Assembly (NCBI GenBank): GCA_003151535.1
Contig: PLXT01000030.1
Coordinates: forward strand, 57,600-90,979
DNA from: Methanobacterium sp.
GTDB taxonomy: Archaea > Methanobacteriota > Methanobacteria > Methanobacteriales > Methanobacteriaceae
Direction: 5' to 3'
DNA length: 33,380 bases
Shown: positions 15,781 to 24,640 of the stretch, one piece after another
Layout: each line of letters starts with the position of its first letter
How positions within the stretch are numbered: the first letter of the stretch is position 1
Translations under genes and position numbers: made by a program
Notes under the pieces: generated by a model
Database searches by the model: none
What the model was told of the DNA's origin: nothing
What the model saw: only the letters and a program-made list of their open reading frames with translations

Positions 15781-16926
15781 TCATCTAGTCATTACTTTGA
15801 TTGGGCTAGGTTTTTTAACAACCTCACTCATTCTTACCGCTACTATGTGTTTCAACCCCTTCTCCTTAGCCATGTCTATTAGCCTTTGACTAATAACTCC
15901 ATCAAACACAACAGCATAAGCACTGTTATTTACACTTTTAAGTTCGTCATATAGATTTTCGACCTTGACTTCTTTCAAGATATTGAGTGCATCGTCTAAA
16001 ATTTCTGCATTTCCAGATCCCTCTAGTTCTTTTAAAATTCCTTTTAAAACCGTATTCTTATCTGGACCTTTTGGTTCAACCTTCTCGACTTTTACACCCA
16101 CATCATGGTAAATCTGTTCTACAGGAATCTTGTCTCTTAATGCAACCATTACTTCATCCTTGGTTAGATCTTCAACTTCTTTTCCCCTAGGTGCTCTTGT
16201 AACGTAATCTACTTCCCCTACTTGGAGTAACTCTTTTAAGATGAGATCTCCACCCCTATCTCCGTCAAGGAATGCTGTGACTGTTTTATGTTTGGTAAGC
16301 TCTGCAACTGTTTTAGGTACGCTAACTCCTTCTACCGCTATTGAGTTCTTCACACCGTATCTTAAGAGGTTTAAAACATCTGCTCTTCCTTCAACAACCA
16401 ATATTGCATCGGAAGATATGACATTAGGACCTGCTGGGAGTCTTTCATCGCCGTATTCGGCAATTTCATGTATTCTCATAGCTTCTTTGACTTCCTCTAT
16501 CATTTTCAGGCTTTCTGGAGTGACTTCTTCCATCATTCCTTTGTAGAGTTCTTTTGCCCTGTCTACTACTTTTCTTCTTTTAACTGCCCTAACATCTTCA
16601 ACCTTTGATACTTGTATATATGCCTCGCAAGGTCCTACCCTGTTTATGGTTTCTAATGATGCAGCTAATATGGCTGTCTCAACTCTGTCAAGACTTGAAG
16701 GTATGACTATTTCACCTTTGGATCGTCCAGCCTTTGAATTAATATTAACTTTAATCCTACCTATTCTGCCGGTTTTTTGTAATTCCCTTAAATCTAAGTC
16801 ATTGCTTAAAAGTCCCTCTGTTTGTCCAAAAATTGCCCCCACTACATCGGGTTTTTCAACAATACCGTTAGCATTAATCTGAGCGTGAATAAGATATTTA
16901 GTTGTACTAATCTCTTCTTTTCCCAT
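15781..16926 (-). CDS. dnaG: Archaeal DnaG primase / exosome-associated DnaG
   Basis: 381 residues from ATG 16926, chosen because GGGAGG lies 7 bp upstream and MGKEEISTTKYLIHAQINANG is the family N-terminus. The TOPRIM domain (~170-250) carries Glu179 (ILVVEGRADV) and Asp221/Asp223 (FLDGDRGGD). The N-terminal domain (~10-120) is the part that contacts the RNA exosome in archaea, where DnaG gives poly(A) preference; in vitro primase activity is also reported for the family. No zinc-binding domain of bacterial DnaG is present, as expected. A small TOPRIM protein gene lies directly upstream. Confidence 0.93.
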   Translation of the reverse strand: MGKEEISTTKYLIHAQINANGIVEKPDVVGAIFGQTEGLLSNDLDLRELQKTGRIGRIKVNINSKAGRSKGEIVIPSSLDRVETAILAASLETINRVGPCEAYIQVSKVEDVRAVKRRKVVDRAKELYKGMMEEVTPESLKMIEEVKEAMRIHEIAEYGDERLPAGPNVISSDAILVVEGRADVLNLLRYGVKNSIAVEGVSVPKTVAELTKHKTVTAFLDGDRGGDLILKELLQVGEVDYVTRAPRGKEVEDLTKDEVMVALRDKIPVEQIYHDVGVKVEKVEPKGPDKNTVLKGILKELEGSGNAEILDDALNILKEVKVENLYDELKSVNNSAYAVVFDGVISQRLIDMAKEKGLKHIVAVRMSEVVKKPSPIKVMTR

Positions 16927-16933
16927 TTTTGGG

Positions 16934-16939
16934 CCTCCC
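16934..16939 (-). promoter_or_regulatory. Ribosome binding site fixing the dnaG start
   Basis: GGGAGG on the minus strand, seven bases before ATG 16926. It excludes the 21 extra residues of the longer open frame. Confidence 0.7.
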
Positions 16940-16988
16940 TCTTGTATTAGATACTTGTAATGATATTGGTATATCATGCCATTTGGCA

Positions 16989-17429
16989 TCAGTATCTGGA
17001 ATAGAAATGCTGATGATAGTAATTACCATTTACATCATTTGGGCATTCTTCGAGTTCTAATTGTTTCATGTGTCTTGGGAGGCTCTCAATATCCTTAATA
17101 AACTTCCGGGTCAAACCCATAATCTTACGTCTTATTTCAAGATTGGGATAACGGCCCAGACTTTGTATATCTTCTGCAAGTCGTTTAGCAAGTTTTATAC
17201 CTTTTTTATCAAAGTCCGTAAGTATAATAACTTTGGAGGACGATTCTACGGCAATTTCCGCTACTTCAAATAATTTTAGACCTGAACCTGAAACTTTTAT
17301 GAAATTACCATTGATACCAAGTTTTTTCAAAGCAATTTCGTCTTTCTTCCCCTCGATAAGTATGGGCATTCCTTGTTCTGAGCAGATCTTAAGTTCCCCT
17401 ATAATACAAGACAATTTTTTAAAACTCAT
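16989..17429 (-). CDS. Small stand-alone TOPRIM domain protein
   Basis: 146 residues, essentially one TOPRIM fold: PILIEGKKDEIALKKLGI (Glu26) and VIILTDFDKKGIKLAKRL (Asp72, Asp74), the acidic triad that binds Mg2+. The arrangement resembles RNase M5-type and OLD-type TOPRIM domains more than DnaG itself. The C-terminal region (FIKDIESLPRHMKQLELE and a His/Tyr-rich tail) has no known partner domain. It is 62 bp upstream of dnaG on the same strand, so an RNA- or DNA-processing role linked to the exosome or replication is possible (inference). Confidence 0.78.
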   Translation of the reverse strand: MSFKKLSCIIGELKICSEQGMPILIEGKKDEIALKKLGINGNFIKVSGSGLKLFEVAEIAVESSSKVIILTDFDKKGIKLAKRLAEDIQSLGRYPNLEIRRKIMGLTRKFIKDIESLPRHMKQLELEECPNDVNGNYYHQHFYSRY

Positions 17430-17759
17430 TTGTAAGCCTTTTTTATGATGTTGAATAAGTATCTACAAAATATTATAACTAAACTAATATATAAAATTGA
17501 AGTAATTTGGATAGTTATGATGAAATGCAGTTTCCTTAATTTTTGAAGGATATAAGTCCTATAAAATCATTAATAATAATTCTAGAATTTTAAATTAAAA
17601 ATATTTTATGTTAAACCAATAAAAGTTAATCAAAACCATTAATATAAATCGTAATGTATCAACTATGTAAAGTTTAAATATTTTTAAAGGAAAGTTATAT
17701 TATATTTTAGAATACTAAAAATTGTAATAATAAATTTAAAAAAATTGGAGGATATGAAC
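17430..17759. other. Divergent intergenic region between the TOPRIM and DUF211 genes
   Basis: No gene supported. The region must carry promoters in both directions; the A/T background makes individual TATA boxes uncertain, though TTTAAATA near 17670 is suitably placed for DUF211. A short AGGA/TCCT hairpin is centred near 17550. Confidence 0.4.
17747..17752 (+). promoter_or_regulatory. Ribosome binding site fixing the DUF211 GTG start
   Basis: GGAGGA lies seven bases before GTG 17760 but only one base before ATG 17754 and overlaps TTG 17745, so GTG 17760 is the likely start. Confidence 0.65.
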
Positions 17760-18050
17760 GTGGCAAAAGGCCTAATAAGGATAGTTCTAGATATATTAAA
17801 ACCGCATGAACCTATAATTCCTTCATTTGCAAAGTATTTGAGTGAATTAAACGGAGTTGACGGAGTCAATATTACACTTATGGAAATAGATAAGGAAACT
17901 GAGAATATCAAAGTGACAATGCAAGGTAACGATTTGGACTTTGATGAAATCACAAAAGCAATAGAAGAATATGGCGGATCAATTCACAGTGTTGATGAGG
18001 TAGTTGCTGGAAAACAATTAATTGAAGAAGTTACAACACCGCAAGACTGA
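17760..18050 (+). CDS. DUF211 family protein
   Basis: 97 residues from GTG 17760: MAKGLIRIVLDILKPHEPII, then GVDGVNITLMEIDKETENIKVTMQGNDLDFDEITKAIEEYGGSIHSVDEVVAGK. This is the archaeal DUF211 family, a small ferredoxin-like alpha/beta protein; from memory the Methanothermobacter homologue MTH889 has a solved structure. Function is unknown. The segment resembles ACT-like regulatory folds, so ligand or metal sensing is possible (inference). It is followed 4 bp later by the RraA-like gene, forming a pair. Confidence 0.88.
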   Translation: MAKGLIRIVLDILKPHEPIIPSFAKYLSELNGVDGVNITLMEIDKETENIKVTMQGNDLDFDEITKAIEEYGGSIHSVDEVVAGKQLIEEVTTPQD

Positions 18051-18054
18051 TTTT

Positions 18055-18738
18055 ATGAGTAATAAAGGAGAATTTACTAGGGAAAAACTTTCTCCAGCTA
18101 ATTTTTTAAAAGAATTTTCTCACGGATCCACAAAACAAAAGAATTTGAGTTTAGGAATTACTACTTCACAATTATCTGACGCTTTGAGAAAAATTACAGG
18201 ACAAAGTGGTGTCCTTGTAGGAATAAAACCCATTAAAAGCAGTTTTAAAATTTTTGGAAATGCAACAACTGTAAAAACCTCAGCAAATGATTGGGGAACG
18301 GTTATTGATGGAATATATGAATCAAACAAGGAGAATATTCTTGTTATTAGTTGTGATAGAGATGATCCTGCAGTTTGGGGTGAAATGGCGTCGACTGCTG
18401 CACAAAAACAAGGCATTTTAGGAACGGTTGTTTATGGTGCTAGTAGAGATATTGCAGGCATTAAAGAATTGGATTACCCAGTATTTTCAAGATCAATAGT
18501 CCCAAATGCAGGAAATCCCATTGGAGAAGGAGAAGTTAACATCCCGGTGATCTGCGGACGTATCACCGTAAAACCTGGCGATTTTATAATGGGAGATGAA
18601 TGTGGAGTAGTAAGTGTACCTGAGGAAGCTATTGAAAATGTTTTAAAAAAGGCATATAAAATATTAAATAATGAAGACCATATAGCAAGTCAATTAAACG
18701 ATGGTAAATCATTTTTAGACATATTAAAGAATAAATAG
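18055..18738 (+). CDS. RraA-like / HMG-aldolase family protein
   Basis: 227 residues from ATG 18055. The TTG at 18022 would overlap DUF211 and lacks support. Core motifs of the RraA fold are visible: TTSQLSDALRKITG near the N-terminus, WGEMASTAAQKQGILGTVVYGASRDIAGIKELDYPVFSRSIVP with the conserved Arg-Asp, and GDFIMGDECGVVSVPEEAIENVL. Relatives act as 4-hydroxy-4-methyl-2-oxoglutarate/oxaloacetate lyases or, in E. coli, as the RNase E inhibitor RraA. RNase E is not known from methanogens, so a lyase-type or unknown role is more likely. Confidence 0.82.
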   Translation: MSNKGEFTREKLSPANFLKEFSHGSTKQKNLSLGITTSQLSDALRKITGQSGVLVGIKPIKSSFKIFGNATTVKTSANDWGTVIDGIYESNKENILVISCDRDDPAVWGEMASTAAQKQGILGTVVYGASRDIAGIKELDYPVFSRSIVPNAGNPIGEGEVNIPVICGRITVKPGDFIMGDECGVVSVPEEAIENVLKKAYKILNNEDHIASQLNDGKSFLDILKNK

Positions 18739-18760
18739 TTAAAATCCATTTTTTTTTATT

Positions 18761-18875
18761 TACAGAGGCTGTCTCATAATTATTTTCTGCATCGCTACTT
18801 TCTGTTTATTTTAAATTTAAAGGTCTATTTATTCTTATTTTTTTCCATATTTTGATTTATGAGACAGCCTCTACA
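18761..18875. mobile_element. MITE-like element 2 (107 bp) with TACA target duplication
   Basis: The element 18765-18871 has identical inverted ends GAGGCTGTCTCATAA and its complement (15 bases, extended to 16 by the duplication). TACA occurs on both outer sides (18761-18764 and 18872-18875). The inside is AT-rich and non-coding. It lies 26 bp after the RraA-like gene, and the long stem could also act as a transcription boundary. The ends resemble those of several DDE insertion sequences; no family is assigned. It is unrelated in end sequence to element 1. Confidence 0.75.
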
Positions 18876-18954
18876 ATAATTATATTTTCGTCCAATTTTT
18901 TTTATACGAATCTTATAGATAAGTTGATATGTCACTCAAACTATATTTTTTAAG

Positions 18955-20013
18955 ATGCAGACCACCTCTGAATTCATTCACGAGCATAAGTGGAAAATAA
19001 TATTCACGCTAATTATAGGTGGATTTATAATATTTGCAATATCACTTGCCGTGGGAATACAAGATATACTAAATGTTCTAAGCAGATCTAATCCGGAAAT
19101 AATCATTGGTGCTTTACTTTTAGAAATTGTGATCATTGGCATGTGGACTAAGCGTTGGTCCCTTATTTTGGATGTTATTGATAAATCACCAGGATTTGGT
19201 ACGCTCTTTGTTATGATGTTTACAAGTTTATTTGGTAATAATTTAACTCCTGGAGCTGCCGGTGGAGAACCAATGCGGGCATACCTCTTGAGTAAATTTG
19301 AGGGGATATCATTCGATCTGGCCTTTGTATCTGCTAGTGCGGATAGGGTATTTGAATTCTTCCCATTTGTATTGGTATCGGCCTTTGCTGTTTACATGAT
19401 ATCTACTTGGCATCTTCCTTTTTGGAGTACTGTTTTCATAAGCCTTCTTATAATAATAATTATGGCTTTCTTTGGAATTTTGATATATGTGGGAGTGAAA
19501 AGGGATATAGCCGAAAGACTGTTGTTATCGTTGGCTAAATCATTATTGCCACTTTTTGTAAAGATAACCAAAAAAGAAATTACCCTACATTATGTTACTG
19601 AACAAATAACTTTCTATGTTGGAAGGTTCTCAACTGGTTTTGCAACGGTTCTTCAAGATAAACAAATGTTTACACTAGGTCTTTCTATTTCTTTCATGAT
19701 GTGGGGTACTGATATGTTAAGAATGTATCTATGTTTTGTTGCAGTGGGATCGTTCCCGCCACTGGTCCCAATGATAATCATTTATACCATTGGAATTTTG
19801 ATTACTATACTTCCAACAATTCCTGGTGCTTTAGGACTTCGTGAAGCCACAATGGTTGGTCTTTTTTTAGTTGTAGGTGTTCCAGCTGACATCGTACTTG
19901 CTGCAAGTCTCATTGATCGACTTATAAGCTATTTAATGCCTACCATAGTTGGGGCGATCACAACAGTTTACTATGGGAAACTTTTGAACAAAATGGAAGC
20001 AAACTCTTCCTAA
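18955..20013 (+). CDS. Flippase-like integral membrane protein (UPF0104/YbhN, LPG-synthase TM family)
   Basis: 352 residues with about eight hydrophobic segments (for example 14-35, 45-62, 135-160, 245-270, 275-300, 310-340). The family signature is FGNNLTPGAAGGEPMRAYLL, with SADRVFEFFPF, and near the C-terminus TIPGALGLREATMVGLFLVVGVP. These mark the lysylphosphatidylglycerol-synthase transmembrane region family, whose stand-alone members are thought to move lipids or polyprenyl-linked glycans. The synthetase domain is absent. Starts at ATG 18955 with only a weak ribosome site. Specific substrate unknown. Confidence 0.85.
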   Translation: MQTTSEFIHEHKWKIIFTLIIGGFIIFAISLAVGIQDILNVLSRSNPEIIIGALLLEIVIIGMWTKRWSLILDVIDKSPGFGTLFVMMFTSLFGNNLTPGAAGGEPMRAYLLSKFEGISFDLAFVSASADRVFEFFPFVLVSAFAVYMISTWHLPFWSTVFISLLIIIIMAFFGILIYVGVKRDIAERLLLSLAKSLLPLFVKITKKEITLHYVTEQITFYVGRFSTGFATVLQDKQMFTLGLSISFMMWGTDMLRMYLCFVAVGSFPPLVPMIIIYTIGILITILPTIPGALGLREATMVGLFLVVGVPADIVLAASLIDRLISYLMPTIVGAITTVYYGKLLNKMEANSS

Positions 20014-20088
20014 TTTGTTTAAAGCATTATAAAGGATAGGCAATAAAATATACCTCGATATAATCCTTTTAAAACTATCGAAAACTTT

Positions 20089-20124
20089 TTATATTAGTAA
20101 TGGCGACAATAATTATTATATAAA
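20089..20124 (+). promoter_or_regulatory. Candidate gar1-tfb promoter region
   Basis: TTTATATT (20089-20096) after an A-rich BRE-like stretch, and a second TATA-like ATTATATAAAA (20114-20124). The first gives a ~25-base leader containing GAGGG; the second would give an almost leaderless message. Which is used cannot be told from sequence. Confidence 0.4.
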
Positions 20125-20145
20125 ACTTTCGGTTGAGGGCTAGTA

Positions 20146-20408
20146 ATGAAACAACTAGGTAAAGTATCGCACATTTCGAATAGAAGTAGAGTTATATTGA
20201 AATCAGATCAAACCCCAGGTTTTGGTCTGTCTGTTTTTACAAAGGACAATAAAAAGTTTGGCACAGTTTACGATGTATTTGGTCCGACAAAAGGTCAATA
20301 TATCTCGGTAAAGGTTTTTAGAAAATTTTCTAACGATCTCGAAAACCGAATTGGAGAAACCCTTTTCATTCCCTCAAAAAAGATTGAAAAACGGGGGCGA
20401 CGGAACAA

Positions 20409-20412
<4 letters not shown>
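20146..20412 (+). CDS. gar1: H/ACA RNA-protein component Gar1
   Basis: 88 residues: a six-stranded beta-barrel pattern with LGKVSHISNRSRVILKSD, KKFGTVYDVFGPTKGQYISVKVF and a basic C-terminus KKIEKRGRRNK. This is archaeal Gar1, the subunit that joins Cbf5, Nop10 and L7Ae in H/ACA RNPs for RNA pseudouridylation. Naf1-like proteins share the core but are eukaryotic. TGA overlaps the ATG of tfb (ATGA), so the two are translationally coupled, an arrangement often seen in methanogens. Confidence 0.9.
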
Positions 20413-21404
<992 letters not shown>

Positions 21405-21418
21405 TAATACCCAAATCA

Positions 21419-21480
21419 TATTTTTAATTTTAATACAAATTTATATTTTTATTATTTATTGTTTTTACTAATTTTTTTAT
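21419..21480 (+). terminator. T-rich termination region after tfb
   Basis: Several T-runs in succession (ATTTTTAATTTTAATAC, TTTTTATTATTTATTG, ATTTTTTTATT) without a strong hairpin, directly after the tfb stop and before the convergent DUF2116 gene. This is the usual form of archaeal intrinsic termination. Confidence 0.4.
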
Positions 21481-21579
21481 TCTAAAAATAAATAAAATAA
21501 TATACTAAAAAAAATTAAAAAAGAAAATTTTTATGTATATTTGATGATTCCTTATAATTGCCAATATTTTTGTCAAAAA

Positions 21580-21780
21580 TTAGAACCCAATTTTACTCCT
21601 GAATGTTAAGAGAAGGAATAAAACTATGAAAACTCCAAATGCAACATAAAGCATTTTTCTTGTTTTTTCAATTTTCTTTTGATTCTCTAAGTATAGCTGC
21701 TCACAATTAGGAGAACAGAATTTCTCAGATAGTGGTATTGGTTTTTGGCATATTGGACAGTGTTTGTGTTGATCAGTCAT
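21580..21780 (-). CDS. DUF2116-type zinc-ribbon membrane protein
   Basis: 66 residues. HCPICQKPIPLSEKFCSPNC (four Cys as CxxC...CxxxC, with a nearby His) is the zinc ribbon of DUF2116 proteins; a helix ENQKKIEKTRKM and a single C-terminal transmembrane segment (~48-60) follow. The topology suggests a cytosolic ribbon tethered to the membrane. Function unknown. It is convergent with tfb and lies 54 bp downstream of pyrH, so it could be cotranscribed with it. Confidence 0.8.
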   Translation of the reverse strand: MTDQHKHCPICQKPIPLSEKFCSPNCEQLYLENQKKIEKTRKMLYVAFGVFIVLFLLLTFRSKIGF

Positions 21781-21834
21781 TTTTAAACCTCGTATAATTT
21801 AAACTTAATTACATTCTATATCTATAAATTAATC

Positions 21835-22509
21835 CTATTCTGGCAGTATGGTAGTACCTATTTTATCCTTGATAGCAGTTTTAATGTTATTAGCATTTCC
21901 ACCATTTAATATAACAGTTTTTATACCGGATCTCTTAATGATCTGTATAGCTGTCATATCAAAAAATTCATAGGTTCCCGCTTTAATATCTTTGGTTGAC
22001 ATGAGCTCCATCATCTTTGATGGTTTAACCTCATTAAACATCTCTGCGTCCGAATATTTGTTAGGATCTTTGTTATAAAGACCATCCACAGATGTTGCAT
22101 TTATAAGCAGTTCTGCACCAACAAACTCTGCAAGAATACTTCCAACTGCATCGGTACTGTGTGCTGGTTCTGTTCCTCCCATAACAACGATTCTATTTGA
22201 ACTTGCAAATTGCATTGCTTCTCTAAAATTATGTGGAACGACAGGATATGCGTAGTCTCCAAGAGCAGCAATTAATAGCTTTGCATTGAGCCTCGTAACT
22301 TCTATACCAAAGTCATCACACATAGCTTCAGATACTCCAAGATCTCGAGCTATTCCTATATAGTCACGAGCAGTTGTACCACCGCCCACTACAACAAATA
22401 TCTCATGTTCTTCGTTTATATCTCTCAAAACTTTTGCATAGTCCCTGAATTTTTTATAATCATGACCCTTAATTATTATTGAACCGCCAATTGTAATAAC
22501 TATCTTCAT
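21835..22509 (-). CDS. pyrH: Uridylate kinase (archaeal UMP kinase)
   Basis: 224 residues, amino-acid-kinase fold. IVITIGGSIII forms the phosphate-binding N-terminus, followed by FVVVGGGTTARDYIGIARDLG, RIVVMGGTEPAHSTDAVGSILAEFVGAELLINATSVDGLYNKDP and the C-terminal GTTI. It phosphorylates UMP to UDP with ATP in pyrimidine nucleotide synthesis. The length fits the shorter archaeal enzyme. It stands alone on the minus strand, divergent from the aRF1 gene. Confidence 0.95.
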   Translation of the reverse strand: MKIVITIGGSIIIKGHDYKKFRDYAKVLRDINEEHEIFVVVGGGTTARDYIGIARDLGVSEAMCDDFGIEVTRLNAKLLIAALGDYAYPVVPHNFREAMQFASSNRIVVMGGTEPAHSTDAVGSILAEFVGAELLINATSVDGLYNKDPNKYSDAEMFNEVKPSKMMELMSTKDIKAGTYEFFDMTAIQIIKRSGIKTVILNGGNANNIKTAIKDKIGTTILPE

Positions 22510-22687
22510 CTCATCACTCCAAGATTACTTAAATTATAATATAATAAATAGTTTAGGAGATATAATATAAGTAGGTTGAAGTAGTTTGTAGTTTAAATAT
22601 CAAATTCTAAAAAATTCTATTTTAGATGATCATCAATATTTTGTAATATGAAATTATATATTCCATAAATTAAGGAGTGACTTAAAA

Positions 22688-23917
22688 GTGAGTGAAGTAT
22701 CATCAAAAGAGCTGTACGAAGTAAAAAGAACCCTTAAAGAATTAGCAGATAAAAAAGGGCGAGGTACAGAATTAGTTACCGTTTATATACCTCCTGACCG
22801 CCAGATTAGTGATGTTGTTAAACATATGCGTGAAGAACTAAGTCAGAGTGCTAATATCAAGAGTAAACAAACAAAGAAGAATGTTCAATCTGCAATTGAA
22901 GTAATAATGCAGCGAATGAAACTTTTTCCAAAAGCTCCAGAAAAGGGTCTGGTTTTATTTGTTGGAATGATACCGAAGGGCGGACCCGGTACAGAAAAAA
23001 TGGAAACATATATGTTTGAACCGCCTGAACCGTTTCAGACGTACATATATCATTGTGATTCCACATTCTTCTTAAAACCTCTTCAAGAGATCATTGAGGA
23101 TAAAGATGTCTATGGACTTGCTGTTATCGACCGTAAGGAAGCAACCATCGCAATACTCAGAGGTAAAAGAATTGATATAATTAAAAATTTGACCAGCGGT
23201 GTTCCAGGTAAACATAAAGCAGGAGGACAGTCACAGCGAAGATTTGATCGTCTTATTGATCTTGCTGCACATGAATTTCTCAAAAGAATTGGAAACCATA
23301 TGAACGAAGCTTTTTTAGATGTTCCTGAACTTAAAGGAGTTATTATTGGAGGTCCAGGCCACACCAAAGAAGAATTCGTTGAAGGGGATTATTTACACCA
23401 TGAAATAAAAAATAAATTGATAACCACCGTTGACACATCTTACACTGGAGAATTTGGCATAAGGGAAGTTATGGAAAAGTCAATGGATGTGCTAACAGAG
23501 ATAGATGTTGTCAGGGAGAAAAAACTTGTTCAAAAGTTTTTAGTTGAATTAATCAATGAACATGGATTAGCTTCATATGGTGAGGCCGAAGTAAGGCGTA
23601 ACCTCGAGTTAGGTGCTGTGGAAACACTTTTATTATCAGAAGACCTTAAATCAAAGAGAATTAACTACGAGTGTCAATCATGTGGTAAAACAATACAAAA
23701 AACTATCAAAAACGAAAATGAAGTTAAAGATAAAACATGCCCCGATTGTAATGAAAAGATGAAGGTTGAAGAAAATGAAGATGTCATTGATGATTTAGTT
23801 GGTCTTGCAGAGGAAATAGGATCAGACGTTGAGATAATATCCACTGAAACTGAGGAAGGGATGCAATTATTAAAGGCTTTTGGTGGTATTGGTGCAATAT
23901 TAAGATACAGACCATGA
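22688..23917 (+). CDS. prf1: Peptide chain release factor aRF1
   Basis: 409 residues from GTG 22688, supported by AAGGAGTGA seven bases upstream. The stop-codon reading motif NIKS is at 56-59 and the peptidyl-hydrolysis motif GGQ at 179-181 (AGGQSQRRFDRL). The C-terminal domain contains a small zinc ribbon, CQSCGK...CPDCNE, typical of archaeal members. It terminates translation at all three stop codons together with aEF1A. Confidence 0.97.
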   Translation: MSEVSSKELYEVKRTLKELADKKGRGTELVTVYIPPDRQISDVVKHMREELSQSANIKSKQTKKNVQSAIEVIMQRMKLFPKAPEKGLVLFVGMIPKGGPGTEKMETYMFEPPEPFQTYIYHCDSTFFLKPLQEIIEDKDVYGLAVIDRKEATIAILRGKRIDIIKNLTSGVPGKHKAGGQSQRRFDRLIDLAAHEFLKRIGNHMNEAFLDVPELKGVIIGGPGHTKEEFVEGDYLHHEIKNKLITTVDTSYTGEFGIREVMEKSMDVLTEIDVVREKKLVQKFLVELINEHGLASYGEAEVRRNLELGAVETLLLSEDLKSKRINYECQSCGKTIQKTIKNENEVKDKTCPDCNEKMKVEENEDVIDDLVGLAEEIGSDVEIISTETEEGMQLLKAFGGIGAILRYRP

Positions 23918-23919
23918 AA

Positions 23920-23957
23920 CCTTTTTATTTTTCTTTAAATTGATATCCTTTTTTTAA
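23920..23957 (+). terminator. T-rich termination region after aRF1 gene
   Basis: CTTTTTATTTTTCTTT then CTTTTTTTAAAA directly after the stop codon at 23915-23917, between convergent genes. No strong stem. Confidence 0.4.
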
Positions 23958-24014
23958 AATAGATTATTATATCAGAAAGGCTAAAAAGGGATAGTCGATA
24001 TAATTTAGATCGAA

Positions 24015-24617
24015 TTATCCTAACCTACTGACCTTTATTAAAGATTCAACAGGGACATTTTCAACTTCTGAAATACCCGCTTTATCAATCAATACAACAA
24101 CAGCTATGGGTATCGCTCCAAGATCCTTGAATACCCTAGCAGCATCACTGATAGTTCTTCCACTTGTTATAACATCATCTACTATAACCACTTTACGGCC
24201 TTCAACAGAAGCAAAATTACTACTGATAGCACCTTTGGCGTCTTCTTCCATCTTTCTATGTTTTATTGGATGGAAAACAGATATATCAGCACCTAATATC
24301 TCTGCCATCATGGTTGCGAATGGTATACCACTAACAGTTATACCAACTATCACATCTGGCTCACCATATTTAAGTGCCATGTCCGCCATTGCAGCTGAAA
24401 CATATTTCATTCGGATTGAACTTCCACCTAAACTGTTCCAGTTTATAGCAAAATCAATTGGTGCTTTTTCAGACTTGTCTTGAGTATTACTATCTTTCCC
24501 CTGTAAAATAAGCCATCTTGCAGTGTCCTTTGAGACGTTTAATTCATCTGCTATTTCTCCGGTTGTAAAACCTCTATTTCTAAGCTCGTAGGCTTTTTTA
24601 ATGAGTTTTTCATTCAT
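24015..24617 (-). CDS. gfcR: GfcR-type regulator: HTH plus orotate-phosphoribosyltransferase-like domain
   Basis: 200 residues from ATG 24617, chosen because GAGGTG stands nine bases upstream; an in-frame GTG at 24629 is the alternative. The N-terminal helix-turn-helix (ELRNRGFTTGEIADELNVSKDTARWLI, ~8-38) is followed by a type I phosphoribosyltransferase fold with the PRPP loop KVVIVDDVITSGRTISDA. In haloarchaea GfcR activates sugar-catabolic genes; the methanogen version is conserved but its ligand and targets are not known, so a role in sensing PRPP or nucleotides is inference. Last gene of the hemC unit. Confidence 0.85.
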   Translation of the reverse strand: MNEKLIKKAYELRNRGFTTGEIADELNVSKDTARWLILQGKDSNTQDKSEKAPIDFAINWNSLGGSSIRMKYVSAAMADMALKYGEPDVIVGITVSGIPFATMMAEILGADISVFHPIKHRKMEEDAKGAISSNFASVEGRKVVIVDDVITSGRTISDAARVFKDLGAIPIAVVVLIDKAGISEVENVPVESLIKVSRLG

Positions 24618-24640
24618 GGATTTTGCCACCTCTCATCAAT

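Noticed and set aside
17684..17953. Minus-strand frame opposite DUF211
   Set aside because: Hydrophobic antisense shadow of a conserved gene, with no ribosome site.
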